Of a DNA stretch of 51,904 nucleotides, positions 41,499-50,147 are shown piece by piece (position 1 is the first letter of the stretch; each line of letters starts with the position of its first letter). The stretch comes from DAOUFU01 sp034429275. Its GTDB lineage: Bacteria; Chloroflexota; Anaerolineae; Aggregatilineales; Aggregatilineaceae. The translations under genes were made by a program, and so were the position numbers. The notes under the pieces are model-generated. The model saw only the letters and a list, made by a program, of their open reading frames with translations. It searched no databases and was not told where the DNA came from. Location of the stretch: NCBI GenBank assembly GCA_034429275.1, contig DAOUFU010000009.1, positions 1 through 51,904 on the forward strand. The letters run 5' to 3'.

Positions 41499-42391
41499 CG
41501 CTGGCGCAACCTCGGTGCGAGACGACTCTCTATCCCCATGCCGACAAACGTCAGGGCCAGGATCAGCAGCGTGATGCAGAGTCCGGGCGGCAGCAGCCAC
41601 CACAGCCAGCGGTCGGTCAGGAACAGCCCTGGCAGGTTGAGCGCATAACGCATGATCAGTCCCCAGCTTTTGATGGTGGGGTCGCCTAACCCCAGAAACG
41701 CCAATCCCGCCTCCATCGCCACTGCCTGCCCGGCGGAGGTCACCATGCCGAAGACGATAAGCGGCGCGATAGCGGGTACGATGTGGCGACTAAAGATGTA
41801 CACCGGGCTGCCGCCGAAACTGCGCGCCATTCGGATATAACCACGCTGGCGCAGGCTCATGACCTGGGCGCGTAAGACTCGCGCCAGCCCTGGCCAGAAC
41901 AGCAGCGCCATCGTCAGGATCATCTGCGGCAGGCCCGCCCCTAAAAAAGCATTGATCAGGATCAGAAGCGGCAGCCGCGGCAGGGCCATCAGCAGATCGA
42001 CCAGCCGCATCAGCAGCAGATCGATCCATCCGCCCAGGTAGCCTGCCGCGCCGCCGATGCATACGGCCAGGATCACAGTGCCGATGGCCGTTCCTGCCGC
42101 GACGATCAGCGATACGCGCGCGCCATAAATGAGTTCGCTCAGGATATCCTGTCCCACGTCATTGGTGCCCAGGCGATGCATTGCGCTGGGTCGTTCGAGC
42201 GGCCTGCCGGTGAATGCATCGGAGTCATGGGGGGCCAGCACCGGGGCAAACAGGGCGGCAGCGATCATCAGTGTGATGATCATCAGCCCCAAAATGCCTT
42301 CGGAGCCTATCATCGTGTGCAGGTAGGACCCTATGACCCGCAGGCGGTTCGGTTTGCTTATGGCGATCTGGAATGAGGGCGCGCGCTGCAC
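41495..42391 (-). CDS. ABC importer permease, DppC/NikC-like
   Basis: This is a 298-residue inner-membrane protein with an N-terminal TM helix (EGILGLMIITLMIAAALFAPV). The conserved periplasmic HRLGTNDVGQDILSELIYGAR and a BPD_transp_1 domain with five or so TM helices follow. The EAA-type coupling loop is around SVGGS-type sequence VMSLRQRGYIRMARSFGGS; GLAFLGLGDPTIKSWG near the end is typical of DppC/OppC/NikC. It starts at GTG with GGAGG 7 bases upstream, two bases after the other permease stop. It pairs with the DppB-like permease and the fused ATPase. Confidence 0.9.
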   Translation of the reverse strand: MQRAPSFQIAISKPNRLRVIGSYLHTMIGSEGILGLMIITLMIAAALFAPVLAPHDSDAFTGRPLERPSAMHRLGTNDVGQDILSELIYGARVSLIVAAGTAIGTVILAVCIGGAAGYLGGWIDLLLMRLVDLLMALPRLPLLILINAFLGAGLPQMILTMALLFWPGLARVLRAQVMSLRQRGYIRMARSFGGSPVYIFSRHIVPAIAPLIVFGMVTSAGQAVAMEAGLAFLGLGDPTIKSWGLIMRYALNLPGLFLTDRWLWWLLPPGLCITLLILALTFVGMGIESRLAPRLRQR

Positions 42392-42393
42392 GG

Positions 42394-43362
42394 TTACGCC
42401 TCCCGAATGCGCGGATCGAGACGGTAATTCAGCCAGTCCGCCAGCAGATTCGCGCTCAGGACCATGATCGACACCACCAGAAACACTCCCTGGATGACAG
42501 GATAATCGCGCGCGACGACCGATTCGAAGATCAACCGCCCCACGCCTGGATAGTTGAACAGGGTCTCAATAAACAGAGCTCCAGTCAGGGCAAAACCGGC
42601 GTGCGCGGCCAGGTGGTGGACAAAGGGCAGAATCGCATTGCGCAGCGCGTGATGGTGTTTGAGGCGCGGAGCAGGCAGTCCCTTGGCGCGGGCCACGAAC
42701 ATATAGTCTTCGCCCAACACGCCGATCATGGTATTGCGCACCAGCAGGAACTTGCTGCCGACCAGGGCCAGCGTCAGCGTCAGGGCGGGGAGCACCAGAT
42801 GCTTTCCGTAATCCTGGGCCGCTGCCCAGGGGGTGGCATAGCGTACAAAGGGGGTGCGTCCGCCCGCCAGCGGCAGCCAATCCAGTTGCACGCCAAAGAG
42901 AATGAGCAAAATCATACCGGTGAAAAAGACAGGCGCGTTGCTGATGACGATGCTGGCCGCGACCAGGGTTCGGTCTGCCAGGGAGCCGCGCCGCCAGGCC
43001 GCTTCCGCACCCCCAACGACTCCCACCAGGGATGCAAGACTTAGCGCTGTGAGCGTCAGAAGCAGCGTCCAGGGCAGATGCGCGCGAAGAAGATCGCCGA
43101 CCGGTTGGCGCAGGCGGATAGAATGGCCGAGATCACCTGTGAAAGCTCCGGCCAGGTAGTCGATATACTGATGGAGCAATGGGCGATCCAGTCCATAATA
43201 GTGATCCAGGGCCGCCCGAACTTCGGCGTTGTAGACATAACTTGAGCTTTCGGGGTCCAACAATGCGGCCAGCGGATCACCGGGTAGCCATCGAGGGAGC
43301 AGGAAATTGAGCGTGACGATGACCCAAAGGCTGATGATGTACCCTGGCGTGCGGCGGCGCAT
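42394..43362 (-). CDS. ABC importer permease, DppB/NikB-like
   Basis: This 322-residue inner-membrane protein is the first gene of the importer operon. The start IISLWVIVTLNFLLPRWLPGDPL is the DppB hallmark (TM1 then PGDP). YLAGAFTGDLGHSIRLRQPV and the coupling region FVARAKGLPAPRLKHHHALRN follow, with a late PGVGRLIFESVVARDYPV. ATG 43362 is chosen because AGGA lies 6–7 bases before it and the family begins there. The upstream gap (43363–43877) must hold the promoter. Confidence 0.9.
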   Translation of the reverse strand: MRRRTPGYIISLWVIVTLNFLLPRWLPGDPLAALLDPESSSYVYNAEVRAALDHYYGLDRPLLHQYIDYLAGAFTGDLGHSIRLRQPVGDLLRAHLPWTLLLTLTALSLASLVGVVGGAEAAWRRGSLADRTLVAASIVISNAPVFFTGMILLILFGVQLDWLPLAGGRTPFVRYATPWAAAQDYGKHLVLPALTLTLALVGSKFLLVRNTMIGVLGEDYMFVARAKGLPAPRLKHHHALRNAILPFVHHLAAHAGFALTGALFIETLFNYPGVGRLIFESVVARDYPVIQGVFLVVSIMVLSANLLADWLNYRLDPRIREA

Positions 43363-43877
43363 GATAATCCTGTGACGCGAATATGCAGATGAAAGTCGGA
43401 TGTGATGGGGCAATTATGCTGCGTAGAAGCCTTTTTTGCAAGAAATTACATCTGTATATCTTTCCTTCTATTTATCGAGGATATGATGAGTAGAACTCAT
43501 TTCAAGTTTCGGTCAATGCCCGATAAATGATGATACCGGCCAACAAAACCATTTTGTAGAGATAGGGATGACTAAGAGACAAGAGTCTCAATCAGTTCTG
43601 ACCTGTGGATAGGGCACTGCCCATAGTGGGAGAAACTAATAGTCATTGCGGGTGCTCTTGGGGATACGGAGCGGTAATATTTCGAACTAGGACTTGCTGA
43701 TGTTTGTTGAAGTCCAATGTACTGGTGCGGTCTTTGCTCCATCGAGTTGCAACGTGGCTTGCTGATCGACTGAGGGCTAGTGATCGAATGGGTGAGGGGA
43801 AGAATGGATAAGTAATAAATATAATAATATCAAAAGTACGCATCAAGACTGTTGCAATCCGTTGCCCCATAGGGGCA
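43363..43877. other. AT-rich intergenic gap between divergent units
   Basis: These 515 bases have no supported gene. The stretch 43430–43560 is AT-rich (ttttttgcaag, tatatctttcc) and likely holds the importer promoter, but no clean -35/-10 pair or Fur box stands out. A 139-residue open frame on the minus strand (43643–44062) has a low-complexity, Ser/Arg/Cys-rich reading and is not taken as a gene. Confidence 0.55.
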
Positions 43878-44108
43878 TTGGAGGCGCAAACCGCTCCAAC
43901 GCTAGAACATGGCAGGTGTCTTGCCTGCGCCGCTCTGGAAGTAGTATACACGTACCTCGTACCGCCTGACAACTCCCTCTCCCTCCAACAACGCGACGCC
44001 CTCATCCGCACCCAACACGCTGCTGGTATATCACAGGCTGAGTTAGCGCGGCAGTTTGGCATTTCGTATCAGCGCGTGCATCAGATTGTGCATGGAAAGA
44101 GGAAGTAA
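43878..44108 (+). CDS. small HTH protein, homologue of the gene at 24224
   Basis: This is a 76-residue reading from TTG 43878; the true start is uncertain because no ATG or clear ribosome site is in frame. The C-terminal 40 residues are strong: QQRDALIRTQHAAG then SQAELARQFGISYQRVHQI and HGKRK. This is a helix-turn-helix matching the copy at 24224–24475 (ELAQLFGISHQRVSQI, HGRRK). Both lie by unrelated genes and both end in H-G-(K/R)-R-K. The N-terminal part (CLACAALEVVYTYLV) does not align well. It probably binds DNA. Small, repeated, stand-alone HTH genes may be mobile or part of a dispersed family. Confidence 0.55.
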   Translation: MEAQTAPTLEHGRCLACAALEVVYTYLVPPDNSLSLQQRDALIRTQHAAGISQAELARQFGISYQRVHQIVHGKRK

Positions 44109-44165
44109 AACCCCCTCTGTCATCAGAGTAACGTGGGGCGTGCCAGTATAGACACGTCAATGACT

Positions 44166-47100
44166 CTATTCGCATAACGGCTCGATGCGATATAACGCGC
44201 GTTCCTCGCAGGAGAACTCGCGGATATACCGATGCGCGTATGCCCAGTTAACCATCTGATCAAGAGGCCAGTCGGCAATTTGCCACTCACGCAGCATGCC
44301 ATCATAGGAAGATGAAAACACCGTAGTTCCGTCAGGGCCGAACGTCACACTCCAAACCAGGGCAGGAACAGAGAACCGTTTTAGTTCCTGCCCGGTTTCG
44401 AGGTCCCAAAGAACGATCTGCCCGTAAAAGTCTCCCGATACCACGTAACGTCCATCAGGGCTGACTTCCATGCCCCACGTAACCCCTTTATGTCCTGCAA
44501 ATCGTCGTAGTACAGTCGCGCTTTTGGCATCCCACAAGACAAGATCACCAGTGATGGCAGTGGACGCAATTATAGTCGTCTCATCAGGGCCAAAGGCGAC
44601 ACGTACAAAGCCCTCGGCCTGATCGGGGGCAGCAGCTTCGAAGCGTTGGATTTGCGCGCCAGTCGCCACATTCCAGAGCGTGACGTTCCTTCCCCAAGGT
44701 GAAGCGGTGAGCGCGCGGCTCCCGTCGGCGCTGAACGTGATGTTAGCAATATCACCCGTGTGGTCGAAGGTGCGCCTTTCATCGGTCTCAATATCCCACA
44801 GAAACAAATCACCCACAGCGTTCGGATTCCAGGCATCTTGAGTGCCATATAATACGGTATGGCCATTGGGGCTGATGGCTAAACTTCTGAAGCCGGGTGC
44901 TGGCACTTCGACGCGGCAAATTTCGGTTCCAGTTTCCAAATCCCAAAGCACGAGGTTCCTTCCGTTACCAATCAACGCCTGTGTTCCGTCTGGGAGAAAG
45001 GCCACACCGGTAACCTTATCCGTCATCGAGCCTTCCAACGCGGGAAAACGCTGGAGCACCGCACCGGTCTTCATGTCAAAAAGAACAGCCTCGCCTGATA
45101 AAAGCCCTACCAGGAGTTGTTGTGCCTCAGGGTTAATGGCCACTTCAGAGAACTCGGTGCCAGCCAGGTCGAAGTGGCGTAATACCTGATCTCCCAGGTT
45201 CCATAGACGGAGTGTGCCATCCTCGTTAGCTGAGATTGCCAGATCGCCGCGCGGACTGATTGCCACCGTCACTATCGAACTTGGGCTGACAAGATGATTG
45301 ACCACTTGGGCAGCCTCAATATCCCATAGCTCGAACGCTAAACCCACGGCTGTTATTGCGGTTCGTCCATCCGGGCTGATAGCAAAGCAGCGAAAAACGA
45401 AAATCTTACCAAATGCTTCTTCTTCCTGGCCTGCTTCAAGATTCCAGCGACGCAATCGGTCGGATGCCGAGACGAGCGAGATGCCATCTGGGAGAAATGC
45501 GCCCCCGATCACATTCTGGCCATCTTCAAATCGATGCAATATTTCGCCCGTTGCAGCTTGCCAGAGTATCAAGGTGGTGTCAGCAGAACTTGAGACAATT
45601 TTCTCTCCGTCGGGACTGAAATCAACCGTATTCACGACATCAGTATGTCCCTCAAAATGACGGCGTGCTTCACCCGTTTGCACGTCCCAAAGAATCAGCG
45701 TTGCATCGGTGGAACCAGAGATGAAGGTTGTGCCATCGGGGTGAAACGCTACGGAGTTGACTGGTCCTGAGTGCCCTTCAAAACGGTGAAGAAAAGCGCC
45801 TGTTGCTGCATCCCACAAAATGATGGTGCCATCCTGGGAGGCGGAAAGAGCGGTGCTGCCGTCCGGGCTGAAAACCACGTCATTGATCCAGTCCGAGTGT
45901 CCATCCGGCAGCGCCCCCCCAAAACGGCGTAATTCGGGCGTGGTCGCAACATCCCACAAGGCTAGTTCGCCCGCCGTGCAGATCCCACTGGAGTCAAGCC
46001 GCCCGCAGCTTCCGGAAAGCGCAAGGCTGCCATCAGGACTGAACGAGATGGCAGTCACGGCAGCATTATGCCCTTGTATGACCGCGCGCACACCGGGACC
46101 GAGTGCCACATTACGCAGGGTGCGTACAGCTTCGGGTGGTGGTTGGTCGAGGTTGACTGCTTCAAGAGCCAAAGCTAACGCCAGGTCGGTATGGCCTGTT
46201 TCGAAGACCTGCTCAGCGTTAGCAGCCAGCGCCAAACTGTGGTTGACATCGGCTTCACGTTCTGCTTTGTTGCGGGCGTCTCGTTCCCGGTTCTGCCGAT
46301 CAAAGGCAAAAACGGCGAGCCCCATAGTAATAGCCAGGAATACCGTCAGTCCGGCTACCAGGTACCGCAACCGGTTCGCAGCTTGCTGCTGCTGCTTAGC
46401 CAATTGGCGCTGGGTTTCCAACTCCCTCTGATAACGTTCGCGCTCGACATCGGCCTGATGCTCGTGTTCGGCAAGACTGGTATCCAGAAAACCGCGTTCC
46501 TCTTGAGTAAGTGCAAGTTGAGTTTCCGCGGCCCATCCCTCAAATTGCTCAAGGCGCGACCCCCGCAGCAAGTAACTCGAGTCCCTGTCAGCTTCAAGCC
46601 ACTCCGCCGCCGCTACAGCTAATAATCGCTGCTGGCGAATGTCATGGCGGCTCTCATCCAACCAGGTACGCAGGCGTTTCCACTCACGCAGAATAGCTTC
46701 GTGGGCTACTTCGACGATTGGTTTGCGGGTGGTCGGATCATGATCCAACGTTAACAGGCGATAGGCGGCGAACGTTTCAATGATGTCGTCCATAAGGTCT
46801 TCATCAGATGCGATAGCTATCAGTTCTGCACGGAGCACACGCCGCCGCGTATCCTCGAAATCTTCCCCCAGATTGACCAGTCGTAAGAATAATTGGCGAA
46901 TGGCGTCCCGTCCGATTTCGTCATGCTCCAGGTAGAGATCATCCGCCCGTTTAGCGAGTGCGCCCACAGCACCTCCCAGGACTTCGTAGGCAGCACGAGT
47001 CAGCGTGCGTCCGTCTCGCTGTTCAAAAAGCTCGGTTAACGCATATTGCAGCAGTGGGAGTGAGCCTGGCTGATAATGAACCTCGGACGTGATCGTGGCG

Positions 47101-48890
47101 ACTAATCCGGATTCGAATGAGACACCAACGCGTTCCGCCGGTTTGATGATAGCGGCCTCAAGCTCTTTGGCAGAAAGCGGCAGCACCGTTTCCATGCGGT
47201 TTCGCATTAGCTCCCCAAATTCAGGATAATGCAGGGGGCGATCATAAAAATCGGCCCGCAGGGTCACGATCACCCGTACACGACTGCGCCTATCCGTGAC
47301 GGCTGTATAGATCAGATCAAGAAAATGGGTGCGCATGGCTTCGTCTTCAACCAACGTGAAAATCTCTTCGAACTGGTCGATGACTATCGCAAGTTCACTC
47401 CCATCCTCGGGCAGGATCAGCCCGGCGACGCGCAGCAAACCGTTTTTGTCGCGCTCCAACTGTTCACGCAAATTGCCAGACTTCTGGGTAGCCAGGCGTG
47501 TCAAGGCAACTTCTAACTCATCCAGGGGGCGTGGGCCTGGAACAACTTCCACGATAAACCAACGCTCGGAACCGGGCAGGTCGCCGCGCCACAGCGCCGG
47601 GATCAACCCGGCTTTAACCACGCTCGACTTACCGCTGCCACTGGGGCCAACAACAGCCAGAAAGCGTGCGAGTTCGGAGGTTTCCCTTAGCCGGACGAGC
47701 AGTTTTTCGACCAGTTTCTCCCGCCCAAAAAAATCGGGCGCATCCGTTACCCGAAAAGCGCGCAGCCCTTTGTATGGATTTTCTGGTTCGGGGAGTGGAA
47801 CGAAGGTCGTTTCTGTGGGGACACCCTCAGCTTGGTTCGAGGCCACCGAAACGACCAGGTTAAGTTCGCGCGCTCGCAGAATGGCCTGCTTCCGGCTGCG
47901 CACCCGCAGTTTGCGATAGACCTGCGTAATGTACCACTTTACCGTGCCATGTGTGATGAACAACTGGTCCGCAATCTGCCGGTTAGTGCGGCCTTGAATG
48001 ACAAGTTGAAGAATCTCATGTTCACGGAGTGTTAACTGCTCAAGCAGGCTTTCGCCATGCAGTACGGCATTTTGTGCTGTTAACTCACGGAACGCTGCCG
48101 TCATCTCTAGAACATCGCTATATCGTTGGGCAGGATCCATGGCTGTTGATTTTCGGATAATGGCATTCACGGTCTCGGATATTTCATCGGGCAGATTCGT
48201 AACAGGCGGCAGGGGATCGCTCAAATGTTGATACATACGTTCAACAGGAGTCTTTCCTGGAAACGGGTATCGGCCGGTAAGGATTTCATATAACACAACA
48301 CCCAGACTGTATATATCCGTCTGTGGCGTTACCGGATCACTCCGGGCTTGCTCCGGCGCGAGGTACTCCGGTGAGCCGAGAATGACATCGATACCCGTGT
48401 GACTCACGGCCGAATCGCGAAGGTCTTTCGCAATCCCAAAATCCGACAAATAAGCGTTTTCATCCTCGTCTAACAAGATGTTGGCAGGTTTCAAATCTCG
48501 GTGGATAACGCCATTCCGATGCGCCATTGCCAGCGCGGAAGCCACTTGCTCCATGAGCAATACAGCCGCTTCCAATTCCAAGGGCCCCCGTTGGAGTGCG
48601 TCGCGCAGGTTCCCGCCACGTAGCCAGCGCATGACCAGGTACGCACCATCAGGATCGCGCCAATAATCGTAGAGGGGGACGATGTGCAGATGCTCCAGAC
48701 GTGCGATCAACTGCGCTTCGTTGTCGAAGCGGCGAATGAAATCGGGGTGGTTGGCAAAATGAGGCAGGATGATCTTGATCGCTACTTCACGCCCCAGCGT
48801 GGACTGAAACGCACGGTGGACGACCCCGAAGCCGCCACTGCCAATGCGTTCACGCAGTTCATAGCCCTTGATCGTTTTCACGGCTTCCAT
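44166..48890 (-). CDS. Ser/Thr kinase–LuxR HTH–STAND NTPase–TM–WD40 signalling protein
   Basis: This is a 1574-residue multidomain protein. The protein kinase (about 9–270) is intact: GSGGFG loop, K39, HRDLKPAN (D132), DFG (150–152), APE (178–180). A LuxR/GerE-type HTH covers about 285–342 (LTLREHEILQLVIQG, TVKWYITQVYRKL). A STAND NTPase follows, entered by NPYKGLRAF and FFGRE, with Walker A GPSGSGKSS (415–423) and Walker B AIVIDQFEE (501–509). A coiled coil and one TM helix at about 843–862 lead to some 640 residues of WD40 blades (e.g. GHTDVVNTVDFSPDGEKIVS). The HTH before the TM would be cytoplasmic; the WD40 part would be outside. A partial paralogue lies at 51659–51904. Target genes and signal are unknown. 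Confidence 0.9.
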   Translation of the reverse strand: MEAVKTIKGYELRERIGSGGFGVVHRAFQSTLGREVAIKIILPHFANHPDFIRRFDNEAQLIARLEHLHIVPLYDYWRDPDGAYLVMRWLRGGNLRDALQRGPLELEAAVLLMEQVASALAMAHRNGVIHRDLKPANILLDEDENAYLSDFGIAKDLRDSAVSHTGIDVILGSPEYLAPEQARSDPVTPQTDIYSLGVVLYEILTGRYPFPGKTPVERMYQHLSDPLPPVTNLPDEISETVNAIIRKSTAMDPAQRYSDVLEMTAAFRELTAQNAVLHGESLLEQLTLREHEILQLVIQGRTNRQIADQLFITHGTVKWYITQVYRKLRVRSRKQAILRARELNLVVSVASNQAEGVPTETTFVPLPEPENPYKGLRAFRVTDAPDFFGREKLVEKLLVRLRETSELARFLAVVGPSGSGKSSVVKAGLIPALWRGDLPGSERWFIVEVVPGPRPLDELEVALTRLATQKSGNLREQLERDKNGLLRVAGLILPEDGSELAIVIDQFEEIFTLVEDEAMRTHFLDLIYTAVTDRRSRVRVIVTLRADFYDRPLHYPEFGELMRNRMETVLPLSAKELEAAIIKPAERVGVSFESGLVATITSEVHYQPGSLPLLQYALTELFEQRDGRTLTRAAYEVLGGAVGALAKRADDLYLEHDEIGRDAIRQLFLRLVNLGEDFEDTRRRVLRAELIAIASDEDLMDDIIETFAAYRLLTLDHDPTTRKPIVEVAHEAILREWKRLRTWLDESRHDIRQQRLLAVAAAEWLEADRDSSYLLRGSRLEQFEGWAAETQLALTQEERGFLDTSLAEHEHQADVERERYQRELETQRQLAKQQQQAANRLRYLVAGLTVFLAITMGLAVFAFDRQNRERDARNKAEREADVNHSLALAANAEQVFETGHTDLALALALEAVNLDQPPPEAVRTLRNVALGPGVRAVIQGHNAAVTAISFSPDGSLALSGSCGRLDSSGICTAGELALWDVATTPELRRFGGALPDGHSDWINDVVFSPDGSTALSASQDGTIILWDAATGAFLHRFEGHSGPVNSVAFHPDGTTFISGSTDATLILWDVQTGEARRHFEGHTDVVNTVDFSPDGEKIVSSSADTTLILWQAATGEILHRFEDGQNVIGGAFLPDGISLVSASDRLRRWNLEAGQEEEAFGKIFVFRCFAISPDGRTAITAVGLAFELWDIEAAQVVNHLVSPSSIVTVAISPRGDLAISANEDGTLRLWNLGDQVLRHFDLAGTEFSEVAINPEAQQLLVGLLSGEAVLFDMKTGAVLQRFPALEGSMTDKVTGVAFLPDGTQALIGNGRNLVLWDLETGTEICRVEVPAPGFRSLAISPNGHTVLYGTQDAWNPNAVGDLFLWDIETDERRTFDHTGDIANITFSADGSRALTASPWGRNVTLWNVATGAQIQRFEAAAPDQAEGFVRVAFGPDETTIIASTAITGDLVLWDAKSATVLRRFAGHKGVTWGMEVSPDGRYVVSGDFYGQIVLWDLETGQELKRFSVPALVWSVTFGPDGTTVFSSSYDGMLREWQIADWPLDQMVNWAYAHRYIREFSCEERALYRIEPLCE

Positions 48891-49199
48891 CGTGCGACTC
48901 CGTTATTGGATGGTGCGGTTAACTTCATTTTATAAGAAGATTGGACCGCTTGAGCGTGAATCCTGACCTTTTCCTAACCCCCTTCCTCACCTTTTCCTGC
49001 TCCCTCCTTCATTCTCAAGTCTCATAGAATGAGATTGAGTGCATTTCCATCCCAAATTGAATGTCGCCACTACGAAATTGAGGAGCAAATTCAACAGGTA
49101 TCAACACTGCTGTCGCTCAAAAAAGGGAGTGTCCTCGCAAGCCAAGTTCGTAAGTGACCGGTCAAACTAACTCTGGCGAGCATAAATGAGGAGATAATG
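48891..49199. other. intergenic gap with pyrimidine tract and imperfect hairpin
   Basis: No gene is seen. A pyrimidine-rich tract of about 44 bases (48967–49010) is followed by an imperfect inverted repeat, CTCAAGTCTCAT (49014–49025) against ATGAGATTGAG (49029–49039), with one bulge. This could be an operator or mRNA structure between the divergent kinase and FGE-like genes. A TATAAA box reading toward the kinase lies at 48929–48934. Confidence 0.45.
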
Positions 49200-50030
49200 A
49201 TGAACCGAAAAACGAGGATTGTGATATCGGCGTTCTCTGTTGTTCTGACGATCATGATTGCGCTGCCGATTTTTGACAGCGCTTCCCCCAGTGCCGCAAT
49301 TGGCATAACAATCTCCACCGCAACGCCCACCATGATGCCTGCTGGATACAGCAATGAGGAATGGACGCCTGTAATTCAGGAGTATGATGGGGTGGAAATG
49401 GTGCTGGTGCCCCCTGGCTGTTTCGTGATGGGCAGCGACGACAGCCGGTTTTCGAACGAACGACCAGCGCACGAAGTATGCCTGGATGCGTTCTGGATTG
49501 ATCGCTACGAGGTTTCAAACGCGCAGTTCGCAGCATTTGACGGCCAGGCTGAGGCAGCCCCCGTCTGGAAGGAAGGAGATCTCCCGCGCCACGACATTAC
49601 ATGGTATGAAGCGCAGGAGTTCTGTGAAAGCCGGGAGGCACGGCTGCCGACAGAAGCCGAATGGGAGTACGCGGCGCGCGGCCCAGAAGGGTGGGTCTAC
49701 CCTTGGGGCAATGACTTTGTGCCGGAAAACATTGTGGTGTTCGACACGACGATAGGCATCGCCCGGTACACAGGAGATATCTCCTGGGTTGGCGCGCGAG
49801 ACTTGGAGGGCAGCGTTGAGGAGTGGGTGGCCGACTGGTACGCGATGGATTATTCCGCCGCAATGGAGTCAGGCGTGCTCAATCCAACTGGACCAGAAGA
49901 TGGTATGGGAATGGTACATCGAGGTGGATCCCCCGGCGATGAGTATAGAAGGCATGTCACGATGCGTAAGTGGGACACCCCTGATTTCACCTGGGTTACC
50001 TTGGGGTTCCGCTGCGCTCGTAGTGAGTGA
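49200..50030 (+). CDS. exported formylglycine-generating-enzyme-like (SUMF1) protein
   Basis: This 276-residue protein has a signal peptide (NRKTRIVISAFSVVLTIMIALPIFD read in two parts) and a C-type-lectin-like SUMF1 domain. Family marks are MVLVPPGCFVMGSDD, ERPAHEVCLDAFWIDRYEVSNAQ, ARLPTEAEWEYAARGPEG, YPWGND, and LGFRCARSE at the end. The two catalytic Cys of true formylglycine-generating enzymes are not present at the expected place near the end (only RCARSE), so it is more likely a binding or structural relative. ATG 49200 is chosen over 49197 because GAGGAG (49188–49193) lies 6 bases before it. It is followed by the hydrolase paralogue on the same strand. Confidence 0.85.
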   Translation: MNRKTRIVISAFSVVLTIMIALPIFDSASPSAAIGITISTATPTMMPAGYSNEEWTPVIQEYDGVEMVLVPPGCFVMGSDDSRFSNERPAHEVCLDAFWIDRYEVSNAQFAAFDGQAEAAPVWKEGDLPRHDITWYEAQEFCESREARLPTEAEWEYAARGPEGWVYPWGNDFVPENIVVFDTTIGIARYTGDISWVGARDLEGSVEEWVADWYAMDYSAAMESGVLNPTGPEDGMGMVHRGGSPGDEYRRHVTMRKWDTPDFTWVTLGFRCARSE

Positions 50031-50147
50031 TTCGGAGCGAGTGATTCAGCATCTGTCTTAGGGCCTATAAACAGTCAAATTGTCTGACGCATACGTAAAC
50101 ACGACAAATGTAAACACGACAAATAAGGGAAAAAGTAGGATATGGCG

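Noticed and set aside
43643..44062. 139-residue minus-strand open frame in the gap near 43.8 kb
   Set aside because: It runs antisense to the HTH gene for part of its length, and its Ser/Arg/Cys-rich reading does not look like protein.
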